Positions 42,833 through 53,739 of a stretch of 64,000 nucleotides of DNA are shown piece by piece. The notes beneath the pieces were generated by a model. The model made no database searches. It was not told the origin of the DNA and saw only the letters and a list, made by a program, of their open reading frames with translations. This DNA is from Diphasiastrum complanatum (taxonomy: Eukaryota; Streptophyta; Lycopodiopsida; Lycopodiales; Lycopodiaceae): the NCBI GenBank assembly GCA_029204225.1, contig CM055100.1:33840645-33904644 (forward strand). The letters are read 5' to 3'. Position 1 is the first letter of the stretch, and the number at the start of each line of letters is the position of its first letter. A program made the translations under genes and the position numbers.

Positions 42833-43632
42833 TTTCAGAGATAGAAAAGGAGTGCTTGACGTTTCTTCTCAAAAAAAAGGTCAAAAAGACTAATTAGAAC
42901 TGTACAAAGAAGGGAAAGAAAACTTAGCTATTTCTGAGGACTGTACTTCCAAAGAAAATACGAAGAGAAACCCTCTCAGCTCTTTCACAGCAAATTTCAG
43001 ACCTGCTGTCCCAGAAAAATCCAAGTTTTCAGCCCAAAAAGTGTTTCAAATTTCCGGATTTCTGGAGGAGACTGCTCGCTGACCTGTTAGTAGACCTGGG
43101 GCTCCAAAGAACCTGCAAAAATCCCAAAGAAAGATGCAAACAAATCTGAGTTTTATTGCTCCCTGCCCTCGCTGGTTGGACAGCCACTAATCTGCTCAGA
43201 ACTCTCTGATTCAGGCCCAAAAAATGATTACAAAGATCTGAATTTCTTGAGCACCTTGCTCGCTGATCAGCCTTCTATCTGATGATAAAAACTAGGCCCC
43301 AAACTTCTGAAAATCAGGGATAATTTTACACTTTTTCTCCTCCCTGTCCAGCGTTGGCCCTGCTATCTGATTTCAGATAGAAATCCGCTCAAAAGCCTAC
43401 AATTTCCCCTCAGAAATCAGAACTAAAGGTCGCTCAGGTAGCGCTGGACCTGCACCTATAATCGGGTTCAAATCCCATGGAAAAAGCAAATGTTTCTACC
43501 GAAATTTGCTCAGTATACAGCTGGTTCTCCAGCGCTGGCCCTGCTCTAACAATTTCTGAAAAATTGAACAAGAGTCTGTACACTCTGATGCATTTCCCCC
43601 CTGCTGAAAACTAACTCCCAAAGATGGAGATA
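42833..43632 (-). other. Leader of the second gypsy element
   Basis: Untranslated leader between primer site and gag. It contains several CCAGCG(C/T)TGG(A/C)CCTGC motifs (about 43340, 43445, 43530), reminiscent of the CCAGCGCCCTACT motifs in A1/A2. Confidence 0.6.
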
Positions 43633-43644
43633 GCTCTGATACCA
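43633..43644 (-). promoter_or_regulatory. Primer-binding site, tRNA-Met(i)
   Basis: Minus-strand TGGTATCAGAGC, one base from the LTR end. Confidence 0.93.
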
Positions 43645-43645
43645 A

Positions 43646-44011
43646 TGTAAAGATCCTAACACCATAGTAGGGCAAACACTAACTGATTCACCCAACCTTG
43701 CCTACTCCCTGATATGGAGCAAGCCCCTCCTAGCCCAGTGTGAGGCCTGATAGCATGCATATTGTCAAGTGTCGGCCACGTGGCACCGACGTGGCCGACT
43801 GCACGTCGGGACCCAACGTGGGGCCCTATCCTGCTGACATGGTCCCTAGGTTGTGTTAGGCCCGCCATGGCTATGGACCGTGCCGGGGCACACTACTCAC
43901 TCTGTTTGGCCCTGTTAATCGTGTACGCTTTTTCTGCTGGACACGACCCTGACTGTGGTATCTGACCTCCTGTGTTCTTTAGGGTTCGACACTCATTACG
44001 TGCTCGGAACA
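43646..44011 (-). repeat. 5' LTR of the second gypsy element
   Basis: 366 bp; on minus TGTTCCGAGCACG...GGATCTTTACA. The region shared with the 3' LTR fragment (ACACGACCCTGACTGTGGTA and neighbours) confirms it. Confidence 0.85.
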
Positions 44012-44049
44012 CTAAGATTGCCTACTAAAAGTGATAGCAAATATTGTGG

Positions 44050-45250
44050 TTTATACGAACAAAATTAAATAGAAGCCACTACACAATAATCGTGGATCAT
44101 TTCCGTGAAGAATATAACAATTTTGAGTAGAATTTCTTGGAGAAGACGTTGCGTCATTGCTAGAATAGTAAACTACATTAGATAAGTGTACCAAAAACTA
44201 AATTTGCTGCCTGAAAGTGACTATGTTGTAGTTGAACTTATAATCTAGCACTAGGTAGAAAAGGAAACAACTCTAAATGGTTAGGAACAACATCATCTCT
44301 AAGAGCATCATCCTCAATAGTAGCACGTAAAAGACCAACTTAAAATATATCACATGCTTAAGGAGGAGGAGGAATCTCAAGTCAAAATATAACAGGGTTA
44401 TGGCACAAAACAATTCAGAAAGGTGTGAGCTTCTTAATGGAAGCTTTTCCTTGCACAAAGCAATGCCAAGGAAATCAAAGTCTAAGCATAATCTTCCTCA
44501 TGAAACTTGATGTGTCGAATCTCGGTGATGGTGCTAGATTGATTGTAAATGTGAAGTGGCATGGGCAATAATGTCTCGAGCACTAAGAAAGATAAGTGTC
44601 TGTAATTTGTGCGTCATGGGGAGTAGGAATATGTGGGTAAGGCGCTAGAGAAGGTAGAAAGGATACTGCTCAAGTTGAAGCAAAAATCAGCAATGTAGCA
44701 CTCCATCATGATTAAGAAAAGTGCCTCCAAAGAGGGTGGGGATGGGGCCAACAAAGTCATAGCCAGAAATCAGCAAGCAAGTAGCAAGGAAGATTGTTGA
44801 AAATACTTCCAAGTGGGTGGTAGAGAATGGTAGAAACAAAACTGCCGAAGCTGAATAAAAAATTTGTCAAATGAGGTAGGGTGTCAATAATCCACAATGG
44901 TGAATCAACCCTAGAAAGTGCTCTAATACCAAGTTTAGAACTGAATCATAGATTTAACCAATAAAGCGTACATTGACATTACATGAAGCAAGAACGTTAA
45001 ACACCATGAAGAATGGCAAGTACCATCACATTGAATGAATGGCTAAAGCCCTACAAGCACTAGCAAAGACGAGTTTTTCCGTAGAGAGTCCAAGCAATAC
45101 CAAATCATAGGCTGAAAAATGAATTCACTTAGGGCCTATACCAATAAGAATCCTACATTAGAAGCTTCTAGACGTTTGACCTATGCTTATCCAAATTAGA
45201 GACATAGGATAGAAAATAATGGACCTGTGTGGAAGGTCTACACCCTTTCA
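44050..45250 (-). mobile_element. Heavily decayed gypsy remnant with primer site and LTR
   Basis: 44270-44470 retains, on minus, shadow of the integrase C-terminus before the chromodomain (frame-broken). At 44920-44931 a minus TGGTATTAGAGC resembles a tRNA-Met primer site, followed by an LTR starting about 44932 (AGTTTAGAAC on plus), again beginning AGTT like the AG...CT family. The LTR's far end near 45250 is not sharp. Confidence 0.55.
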
Positions 45251-45254
45251 GTAG

Positions 45255-45714
45255 GACCCCCACACCAATATCAAAAAAGTAGTAGTTGGACCCTTACCTC
45301 TTGATTGCAAGTGGGTATTTAGATTGAAGTATAATAAAGATGGATCAATAAGTAAGCATAAAGCTACGCTTGTAGCCAAAGGTTTTTTACAAACCAAAGG
45401 CATTGATTTTGATGAGACTTTTGCTCCTGTGGCTAAGCTTGTTACTATCAGATTGATCATTAGTCTTGCTACAACCTTCAATTGGGAGCTATTCCAACTT
45501 GATTTCACAAATGCATTCCTCAATGGTTATTTGGAGAAAGAGATCTACATGAGGCAACCCGAGGGCTTCATCAAGGCAAAGCATGAAGGAAATCTGTGTT
45601 TTCTGAAGAAGAGCCTTTATGGGCTCAAGCAAGCACCTAGAGCATGGTACTCTAGGCTAAACTCTTTTCTCATTTCCATCAATTTTGTAATGAGTGCCTA
45701 TGATCCATCATTGT
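45255..45714 (+). pseudogene. Copia RT, N-terminal part, cut by gypsy C
   Basis: Reads PLPLDCKWVFRLKYNKDGSI, then ARVAK-type VAKGFLQTKGIDFDETFAPV, QLDFTNAFLNGYLEKEIYMR and KKSLYGLKQAPRAWYSRLNS, the classic first half of Ty1/copia reverse transcriptase. Upstream (integrase, gag) is missing. At 45714 the frame is split by element C; the remainder resumes at 52104 after the duplicated ATTGT. The gene's catalytic part is described in the entry at 52104. Confidence 0.92.
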
Positions 45715-46165
45715 AGTTATGAACGTAGCCACGGCTGATCTAGATTTAGTCTATGAAAGCATCACATAAGCAAGACTTAACCCTAGAAAGCAGGAGAGAG
45801 AAAGCTTAAAGAGACTAAAGAAGGAGATCATATCATAAGCCAAGTAACAAATGACACAGAATCCCTACTTATAGCCAAGAGGAAGCCCTAAAAGGAAGCT
45901 TTCAGTGGCTAGGGCCAAACAGAGAGGGAAAATAGTGCGCCCTCCAAGAAGGCCCCCACTCTCAGTAATATGACCAAATAACCAATATAGTGAATCATAG
46001 GGCCCAAGGCCAATAATATGGTCTAAATGTCAATAATAGGGCCCAAGGCCAACCATATAGTCTAAATGTCAAATAATGAATAAAAAAGGGCCCAAAGCCT
46101 GCTTATGCATAAAGTAAAGTAAATGTAAATGGACATGGCGAATGTAATGAGCCGAGTCCATAACT
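45715..46165 (-). repeat. 3' LTR of element C
   Basis: On minus AGTTATGGACTCGG...CGTTCATAACT; TATA-like GGCTATAAGTAGGG at about 45863-45877. Polypurine GTGTCGGGGAG (46166-46176) precedes it on minus. Confidence 0.93.
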
Positions 46166-46210
46166 CTCCCCGACACAAAAATAAGACCCAACTGCCATAA
46201 AGGACTGGAT

Positions 46211-47600
46211 CAAGTAACAGCAAGCCCTGGAGGATCAACTGGAACAGCATCTGGTGTAGTAACAACTGGAGCAACAACTGATGTAGAGGAATCAACAAGT
46301 GCGGCAAGAGCACGAGCCTGATCCGCAAGTGACGGTGTATGATAAAAGACATCAATAGGCTCCCATGTAGCCTCCTCAACAGGACGACCATCTCACTAGA
46401 CTAGGAACTGAATCTGCCGGCGGCGTCGACTATGATGCAAACGCACCTGAAGGATAGCAGCAAGTATTAAAGGAAAGAGATCCGGTGCAGTAGGAAACTC
46501 AGCATCACGAGGAGCATCATCCTCAATAGCAGCACGTAATAAACTGACATGGAATATATCACAGGCACGTGTGGAAGCAGGAAGTTGAAGACGATATGTA
46601 ACTGGACTAAGAACCTCCAATATACAATAAGGCCCATAATAACGTGGTGCAAGCTTCTCAGTAGAAGCATGGCCCTGAATAAAATGATGACGTGCAAACC
46701 GTAGGTGTAGATATACCATATCACCAATATGAAACTCAATATGACGTCGATGACGATCAACTGAAGCCTGATAACGTTGCTGGACCTGCTGCAAATGGGA
46801 ACTGGCCTGGAGAATAAGCTCGCGAGCACCTGATAGAAATGAAGACAATGTCACAGGTGTATCCTCGGGAGGAAGAGGAATACCAGGTAAAAGAGGTGCA
46901 TAACCATGAGATAATAAAAATGGTGCAACGCCGGTGCTGGTACTAACAGAGCTGTTATAGCTATACTCTGCCAAACATAAGTGCTGATCCCAATCCTTCC
47001 CTGAAGGAGTAACAAAATGGCGCAAATAATCCTCAAGGATCCTGTTAAGGACCTCAGACTGCCCATCAGAAGTAGAATGATAAGCAGACCCCATAAAAAG
47101 CTGTACATCCAATATACGCATAAGCTCTGTCCAGAACAATGATGTAAACTTACTATCTCGATCAGAAAGGATAGTACGAGGAAACCCATGTAGGCGAAAT
47201 ATCTCTGAAAGGAACAAGCGTGCACACTGCTCTGTTGTGATAGTACTGCGGATGGGTATGAAATGTGCCTGTTTCGAGAACCTGTCAACTACCACCATAC
47301 ATGAATCGTGACCACGACGGGTGCAAGGAAAGCCAATGATGAAGTCCATAGAAATATCAGTCCACTGGTGGTGAGGAATAGGCCAACTCTGAAGCAAACC
47401 AGCGGACTTAGCACGGGAGTACTTATTACGTAAGCAGAAAGGACAGGTATGAATAAGTACAACAAGCTCTTTTCCTAAGGGATGACCAATAGAAATGATC
47501 CTTAAGACGAGCATAAGACTTCTGAAAACCAAAATGACCCCCAACTGGGGACGAATGAGCATCCGACAACAACTGAGAACGGATACCCAAAGAACTAGGA
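46211..47600 (-). pseudogene. Integrase and chromodomain of element C
   Basis: From 47600: SDAHSSPVGGHFGFQKSYAR and CPFCLRNKYSRAKSAGLLQS (zinc-binding region, frame break between), core with DISMDFIIGFPCTRR, LSDRDSKFTSLFWTELM and STSDGQSEVLNRILEDYLRH, supplying the two Asp and the Glu of the DDE triad. The C-terminal GPY-like region PRYYGPYCILEVLSPVTYRL and FHVSLLRAAIEDD follow. The chromodomain starts QIQFLV, meets a stop at about 46394 and continues DGRPVEEATWEPIDVFYHTP. The best preserved integrase in the window. Confidence 0.9.
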
Positions 47601-47779
47601 ATACAAAGAGAACCATAATGATAAAGACGGTGGTCAACAATGGAATAAGCCTGATGAGGTGAAGACGACATAGGTGGAGCAGAACTATAAACATCACGAA
47701 AATCAGAACATGTAAGATAAGCAGATGGAAGATCATCAAACCAGGAAGGGATCGTGGCAACAAGGGTATTCAATAAAGC

Positions 47780-49435
47780 AGGAAGTCTAGACAATGCGTC
47801 AACAGCAGTGTTAGCACGACCAGGACGATACAAAATAGAAAAATCAAAAGATTGTAAAAACTGCAACCAACGGGGAGAAGAGATAACGTAAGGACTGATG
47901 ATCAATAACGATATCAAAAGGAACACGGTACAGGTAATGGTGCCACTTCTTAAGAGCATAGATAATGGCAAGAAGCTCTTTCTCATGGACAGAATAACGT
48001 TGCTCATAAGAGCGTAAACGACGCGACTCATAAGCAATAATACACTGAGACTGACGAAGCAAGACACCCAAACCAACATTACTAGCATCGGTCTCAACAA
48101 TAAATTTCTGATTAAACTGTGGTAAACACAGGACAGAGGCCTCCACAACAGCACGACGAAGAGTGTCAAAGGCGAACTGACAATCAGAAGTCCAAACAAA
48201 AGCACTAGACTTCTTCAAAAGGGCATGAAGAGGGGCAGCCATAGTGGCAAAGTGAGGAACAGGACGACGAAGGTGAGTAGCGAGACCAAGAAACATACGA
48301 ACATGGTGGACATCTGTGGGAACAGGCCAATCAGCGATTGCCCGAACCTTATGAGGGTCCAAACGAATACGACCATCACAAATGAGAAATCCTAAAAACT
48401 CAATCTCAACAACAACAAAGGAACACTTAGAAAGTTTAGCAAACAACTGGTGATGAACAAGCAATTGAAAAACATATGAAAGATGTAACACATGCTCATC
48501 AAGAGTCTTACTAAAAACAAGAATATCATCAAAATAAACTAAAACACAATGACCAAGGAGAGGACGCATGATGTTATTCATCACATTCTGGAACGTAGGT
48601 GGACCATTAGTAACACCAAAAGGAAAAACACGAAACTCATACAAACCAAGATGGGTACGAAACGCAGTCTTGTGTTCGTCCGAAGGATGCATCCTAATCT
48701 GGTGATAGTCGGAACGTAAGTCTATCTTAGAGAAAGATGAGAGGTGCCTAACTGGTCAAAGAGATCATCCATGTGAGGAATAGGATACTGGTTACGGATG
48801 GTCAACTTATTGAGGGCACGATAATCAATGCAGAGGCATTTGGAACCATCTTTCTTACTGACAAGGAGAACAGGGACACCAAAAGGACTGTAACTAGGAA
48901 CAATAAGGCCCTGATCTAGTAAAACAGTAATCTGAAGCTCAACCTCATCACGCTCAGACTTAGACATACGGTAAGGAGGTCGGGAGGGAGGAGCAGAACC
49001 AGGACGCAAATCAATATGGTGGTTCACATCACGTAATGGTGGTAGCGTCGTAGGTTCTGAAAAGACAAATGCATACTGATGTAATAAGTCAGAGATCACC
49101 TGAGGAACAGCTGCTGGAGGAGAGGTAGTCACTGGAGAATCTGCTGCAGCACGCTGAACACATAATAAAGCTGCACAATGAGCCTTAGGTAGGCTGCGGA
49201 TAAATTGCTTCTCGCTAATCAGCTGGAAATCTGCCTGAGAATCAATACCAGCAAGTGAGTGGGTCACTGCATCATGAACAAATGTCAATGTCTGCTGAGC
49301 CAGGTCCAAAGTAACCGCTCCCAATGAAGCAAACCAATCAGCACCAAGGATAAGGTCATAGCGCTCCAGAGGAATGATATAAAGATCTGCCTGTCCAGAA
49401 AAATCACCAATGCGGTAGGATAATCCCTGAAACAT
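47780..49435 (-). pseudogene. Protease tail, RT and RNase H of element C
   Basis: The frame 49435-48722 holds the protease tail (GADWFASLG) and RT start: [56 protein letters not shown] frame break in the IFSKIDLRS segment leads to the frame 48692-47844: MHPSDEHKTAFRTHLGLYEF, FPFGVTNGPPTFQNVMNNIM, catalytic YFDDILVFS, GFLICDGRIRLDP, then RNase H FIVETDASNVGLGVLLRQ and YSVHEKELLAIIYALKKW. A short in-frame-destroying deletion after HQSLRYLFS removes SDRQ-like residues; RNase H ends in the next frame with RPGRANTAVDALSRLP. Confidence 0.9.
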
Positions 49436-49439
49436 CTAA

Positions 49440-50667
49440 GAACTAGGAAATGAGTGAGAATTGGCAACCTCGACTGTGAGAGGCTGTGGAGCAGGAATAG
49501 GTGAAGCGCGTATCCGGCTGAGAACATAACTGCTGATAAAGGAATGAGTGTTGCCGGTATCAACTAAAGCAATATACTCACGACCAGTAATGCGCACACG
49601 TAGCCGAATGGAGCGAGGACCGAGGCACCCTGTCCAGGCAGCATAAGCAAGCTGAGCATGGCAAGTGCAGGAAGTAAATCAGTAGAAGGCTCAGGAGATA
49701 GATCAGGCTCATCAGATATATGAATGTAGATATCGGACTCATCTGGGGTAGTGCCCTCATGGTAGAAAACATCAGTAGAAGTAGGCAGGGGCTGGCGGCA
49801 ATTACGGGCAATGTGGTCAGGATTCTTACAACGAAAGCAAAGACGCTTCTGCTGAATGTCAGCGAACTCTGCAGACGTGTAACGTCGGACAAAAGCAGGA
49901 CGAGGAGGCGGAGGGCGAGGAGCGGGAGAAGTAAGAGAAGAGGTCGGGACGACAGTGGATGGGGCAATGGGGCCGGAGATGGTAGAGGTGAAAGAGATGG
50001 ACGGGGTCGGGAAAAGCGAAAGGGAGCAGGATCAAGGTACTTATGCTGTAAAGTACTAGCAAGGGACTTGGCCTCAACAAGTGTGGGTGGACGGAAAGAA
50101 GAGACATCGTATCGTAGAGCACCACGAAGTCCAGCAATGTAGCGAGAAATAAGCTCGGTGGGCTGAAGATCTGTAAAGAGGTAGGAAAGGTCCATAAACT
50201 GATCTGTATAGGAAGAAAGATCACCAGTCTGAGTAAGACTACGGAAAATATCACGTTGGCGGCTCAGCCACTGAGGGTCAATCATAGCATGACGAAGATC
50301 ACGACGAAAGGTAGGCCATAACTGGAGACCGTCCCGATCAGGGTCAAGTCGGTAGACCCGCCACCAAGTGGCAGCACGTCCATCTAAATGTAAGGCGGCT
50401 AACTGGATCTTCTGAGGATCAGTCTTAGCGTAAATCTGAAAATAATGGAGACCCAAATGATGAATGAACAGGGGCTTTGCCAGGTCCATGTGGTTGTAAG
50501 GAATCAATCTGTGACTGCATAGTGGCAAAGCCGGTCTGTATAGTGGTAAAACCGGTCATCATTTGGTCGAAACGACTACTAAGGAGAGTAAGAGAGTCAC
50601 ACATATCAGCAAACTGTTCATCTAAAGGTCCGGAATGACTCGCAGGTGTAGTGGGTGAGCTAGCCAT
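49440..50667 (-). pseudogene. Gag, zinc knuckle and protease start of element C
   Basis: Gag starts MASSPTTPASHSGPLDEQFA, with a probable coiled coil through IDSLQPHGPGKAP. It then loses about 60 residues (no RDRVHLATYAG block) and continues YFQIYAKTDPQKIQLAALHL, ATWWRVYRLDPDRDGLQLW and DLRHAMIDPQWLSRQ to LQHKYLDPAPF. A Pro-rich linker leads to the zinc knuckle CFRCKNPDHIARNC (about 49840-49800), intact CX2CX4HX4C. Protease begins IALVDTGNTHSFIS (STH is NTH here). A TAG near 49437 interrupts it. Confidence 0.85.
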
Positions 50668-51636
50668 GAGGAAGAAAAAGTAAGCGAGAAAAGAAATGTG
50701 CTAAACAATTGGACGAACTGAAGGAGAGGACATAAGTCGTCACAACAGGCACGCCAATGAAAAGACACAATAGAACTCCCGATGTAAGAACGGAAAGACA
50801 AGTAAGAAATACCTCGTAACCGCAACCGGAAGTGAGCTGAAAAATAGCGGCGATATGTCGAGGTATCGGGCAGCCTCCAAAAAAGATGCTAAGGGCCCGA
50901 CAACGTGGAGTAAACGGTGGATAAAAGTATGGGAAACAATAATGGACTATGGGACTGGAAAGGGAGCAGCCAAGGAAAGGAAGTGATAACAAAAAGGAGG
51001 TATGGGCAGCGAGGAAACAAGGTTGAAAAATCAGAGATCGCCCTTCAAGGGTGAAAAAAAAGTTTGCGATAAAGACGGGGAGCAATCCCGATGTGCGATG
51101 AAGTTGGGTGGGAGTGGCTTTCTAAGCATCTAGGCGTGTTTGTATTGTCCGAGGTAGGGTTGCGAACACAGACAGCAGTGTAGGAGGGTGAGCTGAAATT
51201 GAGGCGGATGTAGGGCGCCAACTATGGTGGAGTGTGGGCATCCAAGAGAGGTAGTAAACGGCAAAAAAAAAATTGGAGCAAAAAGATGGGTTGGTAGGGC
51301 GCTAGGAGTGGCTGATAGGGGCAGCAAAAAGCGGAAATTTTCAGCAAAGGAAGGAGCAGTAGGGCGCTGGTCAGCAAGCATGAGGGCGCCCAATAGGGCA
51401 GCAAATAGGAGGCAGTAGGGCGCCCAAAATAGGGGAGCAAAAGGCTGAAAATGCAGCAGTAGGCAGCCAGCAAGAGGGCGCTAGAAATGGGCAGCAAGTG
51501 GGCGCCTGTCCTCCTCCGATCCGTCGTGAAAATCTGCAAGACAAGTGTGGAGAAATGCTGAAGATCCGGCTGAAAAATGGTGAAGATCCACCTCCTGTGA
51601 GAGAAAAATCTACTCAATGGAGATGCTCAGGAAAGT
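50668..51636 (-). other. Leader of element C
   Basis: Untranslated leader. GTAGGGCGC motifs on plus (CAGCGCCCTAC on minus) occur at about 51205, 51295, 51358 and 51416, matching the A1/A2 leader motif though the units are otherwise diverged. Confidence 0.65.
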
Positions 51637-51648
51637 GCTCTAATACCA
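51637..51648 (-). promoter_or_regulatory. Primer-binding site of element C
   Basis: On minus TGGTATTAGAGC, one change from TGGTATCAGAGC, directly at the LTR end. Confidence 0.88.
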
Positions 51649-52103
51649 AGTTATGAACGTAGCCACAACTGATCTAAATTTAGTCTATCTATGAAAGCAT
51701 CACATAAGCAAGACTTAACCCTAGAAAGCAGGAGAGAGAAAGCTTAAAGAGACTAAAGAAGGAGATCATATCATAAGCCAAGTAACAAATGACACAGAAT
51801 CCCTACTTATAGCCAAGAGGAAGCCCTAAAAGGAAGCTTCCAGTGGCTAGGGCCAAACTGAGAGGGAAAATAGTGCGCCTTCCAAGAAGGCCCCCACTCT
51901 CAGTAATATGACCAAATAACCAATATAGTGAATCATAGGGCCCAAGGCCAATAATATGGTCTAAATGTCAATAATAGGGCCCAAGGCCAACCATATAGTC
52001 TAAATGTCAAATAATGAATAAAAAAGGGCCCAAAGCCTGCTTATGCATAAAGTAAAGTAAATGTAAATGGACATGGCGAATGTAATGAGCCGAGTCCATA
52101 ACT
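51649..52103 (-). repeat. 5' LTR of element C
   Basis: 455 bp, same ends as the 3' LTR. It carries an extra CTAT (ATCTATGAAAGC) near 51680. Confidence 0.93.
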
Positions 52104-53085
52104 ATTGTACATAAGATTTCATGATGGCATGATCATTATTCTTGTTTTTGGAAATAGAGATGTAAAAATTGCTCTAGCAAAAGAGTTTAAGATGGTAGAT
52201 CTCGGCCTATTAAGCTTCATTCTTGGAATAGAGGTTATTAGAGGATGTGATTTTAGCTTTATTTGTGAATACAAATATGCTACATCCATCCTAAATAGAT
52301 TTGGAATAAAGAATTGTAAAGACATTGAGACACCAATGGAGCAACATGTAAAAGCATCTATTGATGGTGATGAAGCATCCTTTGAGGACATCACATTATA
52401 TAGAAGGCTTATTGGCTCCTTGATTTATTTAACTATAACTAGACCTGATCTTAGTTATAGTGTTGGAAAGTTAAGCCAATTCATGCAAAGTCCTCTAGTT
52501 TCACATTGGAAGATGGCCAAAAGAGTTCTTAGGTACATCTCATCTACTAAGAATTTTGGCATTTGGTATAGAGGGACTAATCTTGCCTTAAGAGCCTTTA
52601 GTGACTCGGATTTTGCAAGTGACAAAGTGGATAGAAGATCAACAAGTGCTTTTGCCACCTTTCTATGTGATGGAGTAGTATCATGGCTTTCCAATAAGCA
52701 AGATACCATCTCCTTATCTTCCACAAAATCCGAATACAAGGCCTTGACATCAACATGCAAGGAGGTCTTGTGGTTCAAAAGGCTATTGGTGGAGCTTCAT
52801 GTCATGGAGGAGGAGATCCCTATCATCTATTGTGACAACCAATCAACCCAATCACTTGCAACTAATTGTACATTCCATTCAAGGAGCAAACACATCGAGA
52901 TTGCTCATCATTTCATGAGGGAGAAAGTGCAAGCCAAAGAAATCAAGCTCCAACATGTGTCATCATCAAGTTGCTTGGCTGATTTGTTTACTAAATCTTT
53001 ACCTAAAGATTCATTTGTCAAGCTAAGATCTTCAATTGGAGTGATTGATAAAAGTATTGTGGTTTCCAAGGCTAGATTTGAGGAG
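52104..53085 (+). pseudogene. Copia RT remainder and RNase H
   Basis: Continues the copia gene after element C. RFHDGMIIILVF runs directly into GNRDVKIALAKEFKMVDLGL, so the catalytic YVDD segment that belongs between them is absent; RT is dead. Then FILGIEVIRG, GSLIYLTITRPDLSYSVGKL, LRYISSTKNFGIWY, and RNase H: SDSDFASDKVDRRSTSAFAT, SLSSTKSEYKALTSTCKEVL, IYCDNQSTQSLATN and HIEIAHHFMREKV. The frame runs on past the polypurine tract to a stop at 53124 inside the LTR, so its last 13 residues come from LTR sequence. Confidence 0.92.
53069..53085 (+). promoter_or_regulatory. Polypurine tract of the split copia
   Basis: ATTTGAGGAGGAG-like purine run (here AGATTTGAGGAG) immediately before TGTGAAAAATTG, nearly the same as before 63195. 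Confidence 0.8.
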
Positions 53086-53739
53086 TGTGAAAAATTGCCT
53101 ACATTGGCAAATCTAGCCATGTAGAATATTGTATATTTTGTGAATATTTTTTGTTAGACACTTGAATGGCCAAAGTGCCACTTCAATCCACACCTAATGT
53201 AGGTTACCACGAGTCAAGAGGAGTGGTTGTGTCCATTTGGTAGTGATTCCTACTTTGTAGGATCTAGACATTGATTTATGATGAGATTTGTACCTACCAT
53301 GCACCTACCAAGCATGACTCTTGAATCTAGGCTAGGGCAAAAAAGTTGAGTCTACTTCCTTATTACATGCTGGATTTTCACCTAACTTTGCAAATGAAGT
53401 GTCGTTTACTATGTATTCCCATTCTCCATAGTGAGAAGATAGAAACTTTTTGGAGCCTCAAGGAGAAACTCGGATTTTTTCTCCATGTATGGTGATTGTG
53501 ATTGATTCCAATGTAACTAAACTTTGGCACACTTTAAACTCTGTCTACAGGCCTTACTACAGCCTCATTTTCAGGTGTGCAGTCGGATTTCAGTTTATGA
53601 TCAATGATCTGATTGTCTCTACTTGTTTTCTATCAAGTTGCTAAACTAGATCTTGTTTTCTGATGACTAGTATTCGATAGATTGTTTAACAAGCACACAA
53701 TCAACCTTGTGGATCATTCAAAGATCCATTTATTTCACA
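53086..53739 (+). repeat. 3' LTR of the split copia
   Basis: 654 bp, TGTGAAAAATTGCC...ATTTCACA. It aligns by eye along its length with the LTRs at 59506 and 63195 (shared TTCCTTATTACATGCTGGA, CTCCATAGTGAGAAGATAGA and GTGGATC...GATCCATTTAT), so the two copia elements are one family, this copy being older. Confidence 0.85.

Larger units (their letters stand above)
38520..44011 (-). mobile_element. Second gypsy lineage element, truncated, with lost integrase
   Basis: Minus-strand chromovirus with canonical TG...CA LTRs, unlike the AGTTA family. In order from 44011: LTR, tRNA-Met site, leader, gag, zinc knuckle, protease, RT, RNase H, start of integrase, a foreign stretch with the 92-bp repeat, chromodomain, polypurine tract and only 100 bp of the 3' LTR. 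The LTR truncation and integrase loss make it dead. Confidence 0.85.
45715..52103 (-). mobile_element. Gypsy element C, full-length form of the AGTTA family
   Basis: 6389 bp, flanked by ATTGT (45710-45714 and 52104-52108), inserted into a copia RT gene. LTRs are 451 bp (45715-46165) and 455 bp (51649-52103), differing by about six substitutions plus a 4-base CTAT indel, roughly 1.3%, so it is young. Interior on minus: leader, gag, zinc knuckle, protease, RT, RNase H, integrase, chromodomain, polypurine tract. Lesions include a gag internal deletion, a TAG before the protease tail, frameshifts in RT and before integrase, and a stop in the chromodomain. It shows what A1/A2 have lost. Confidence 0.93.
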
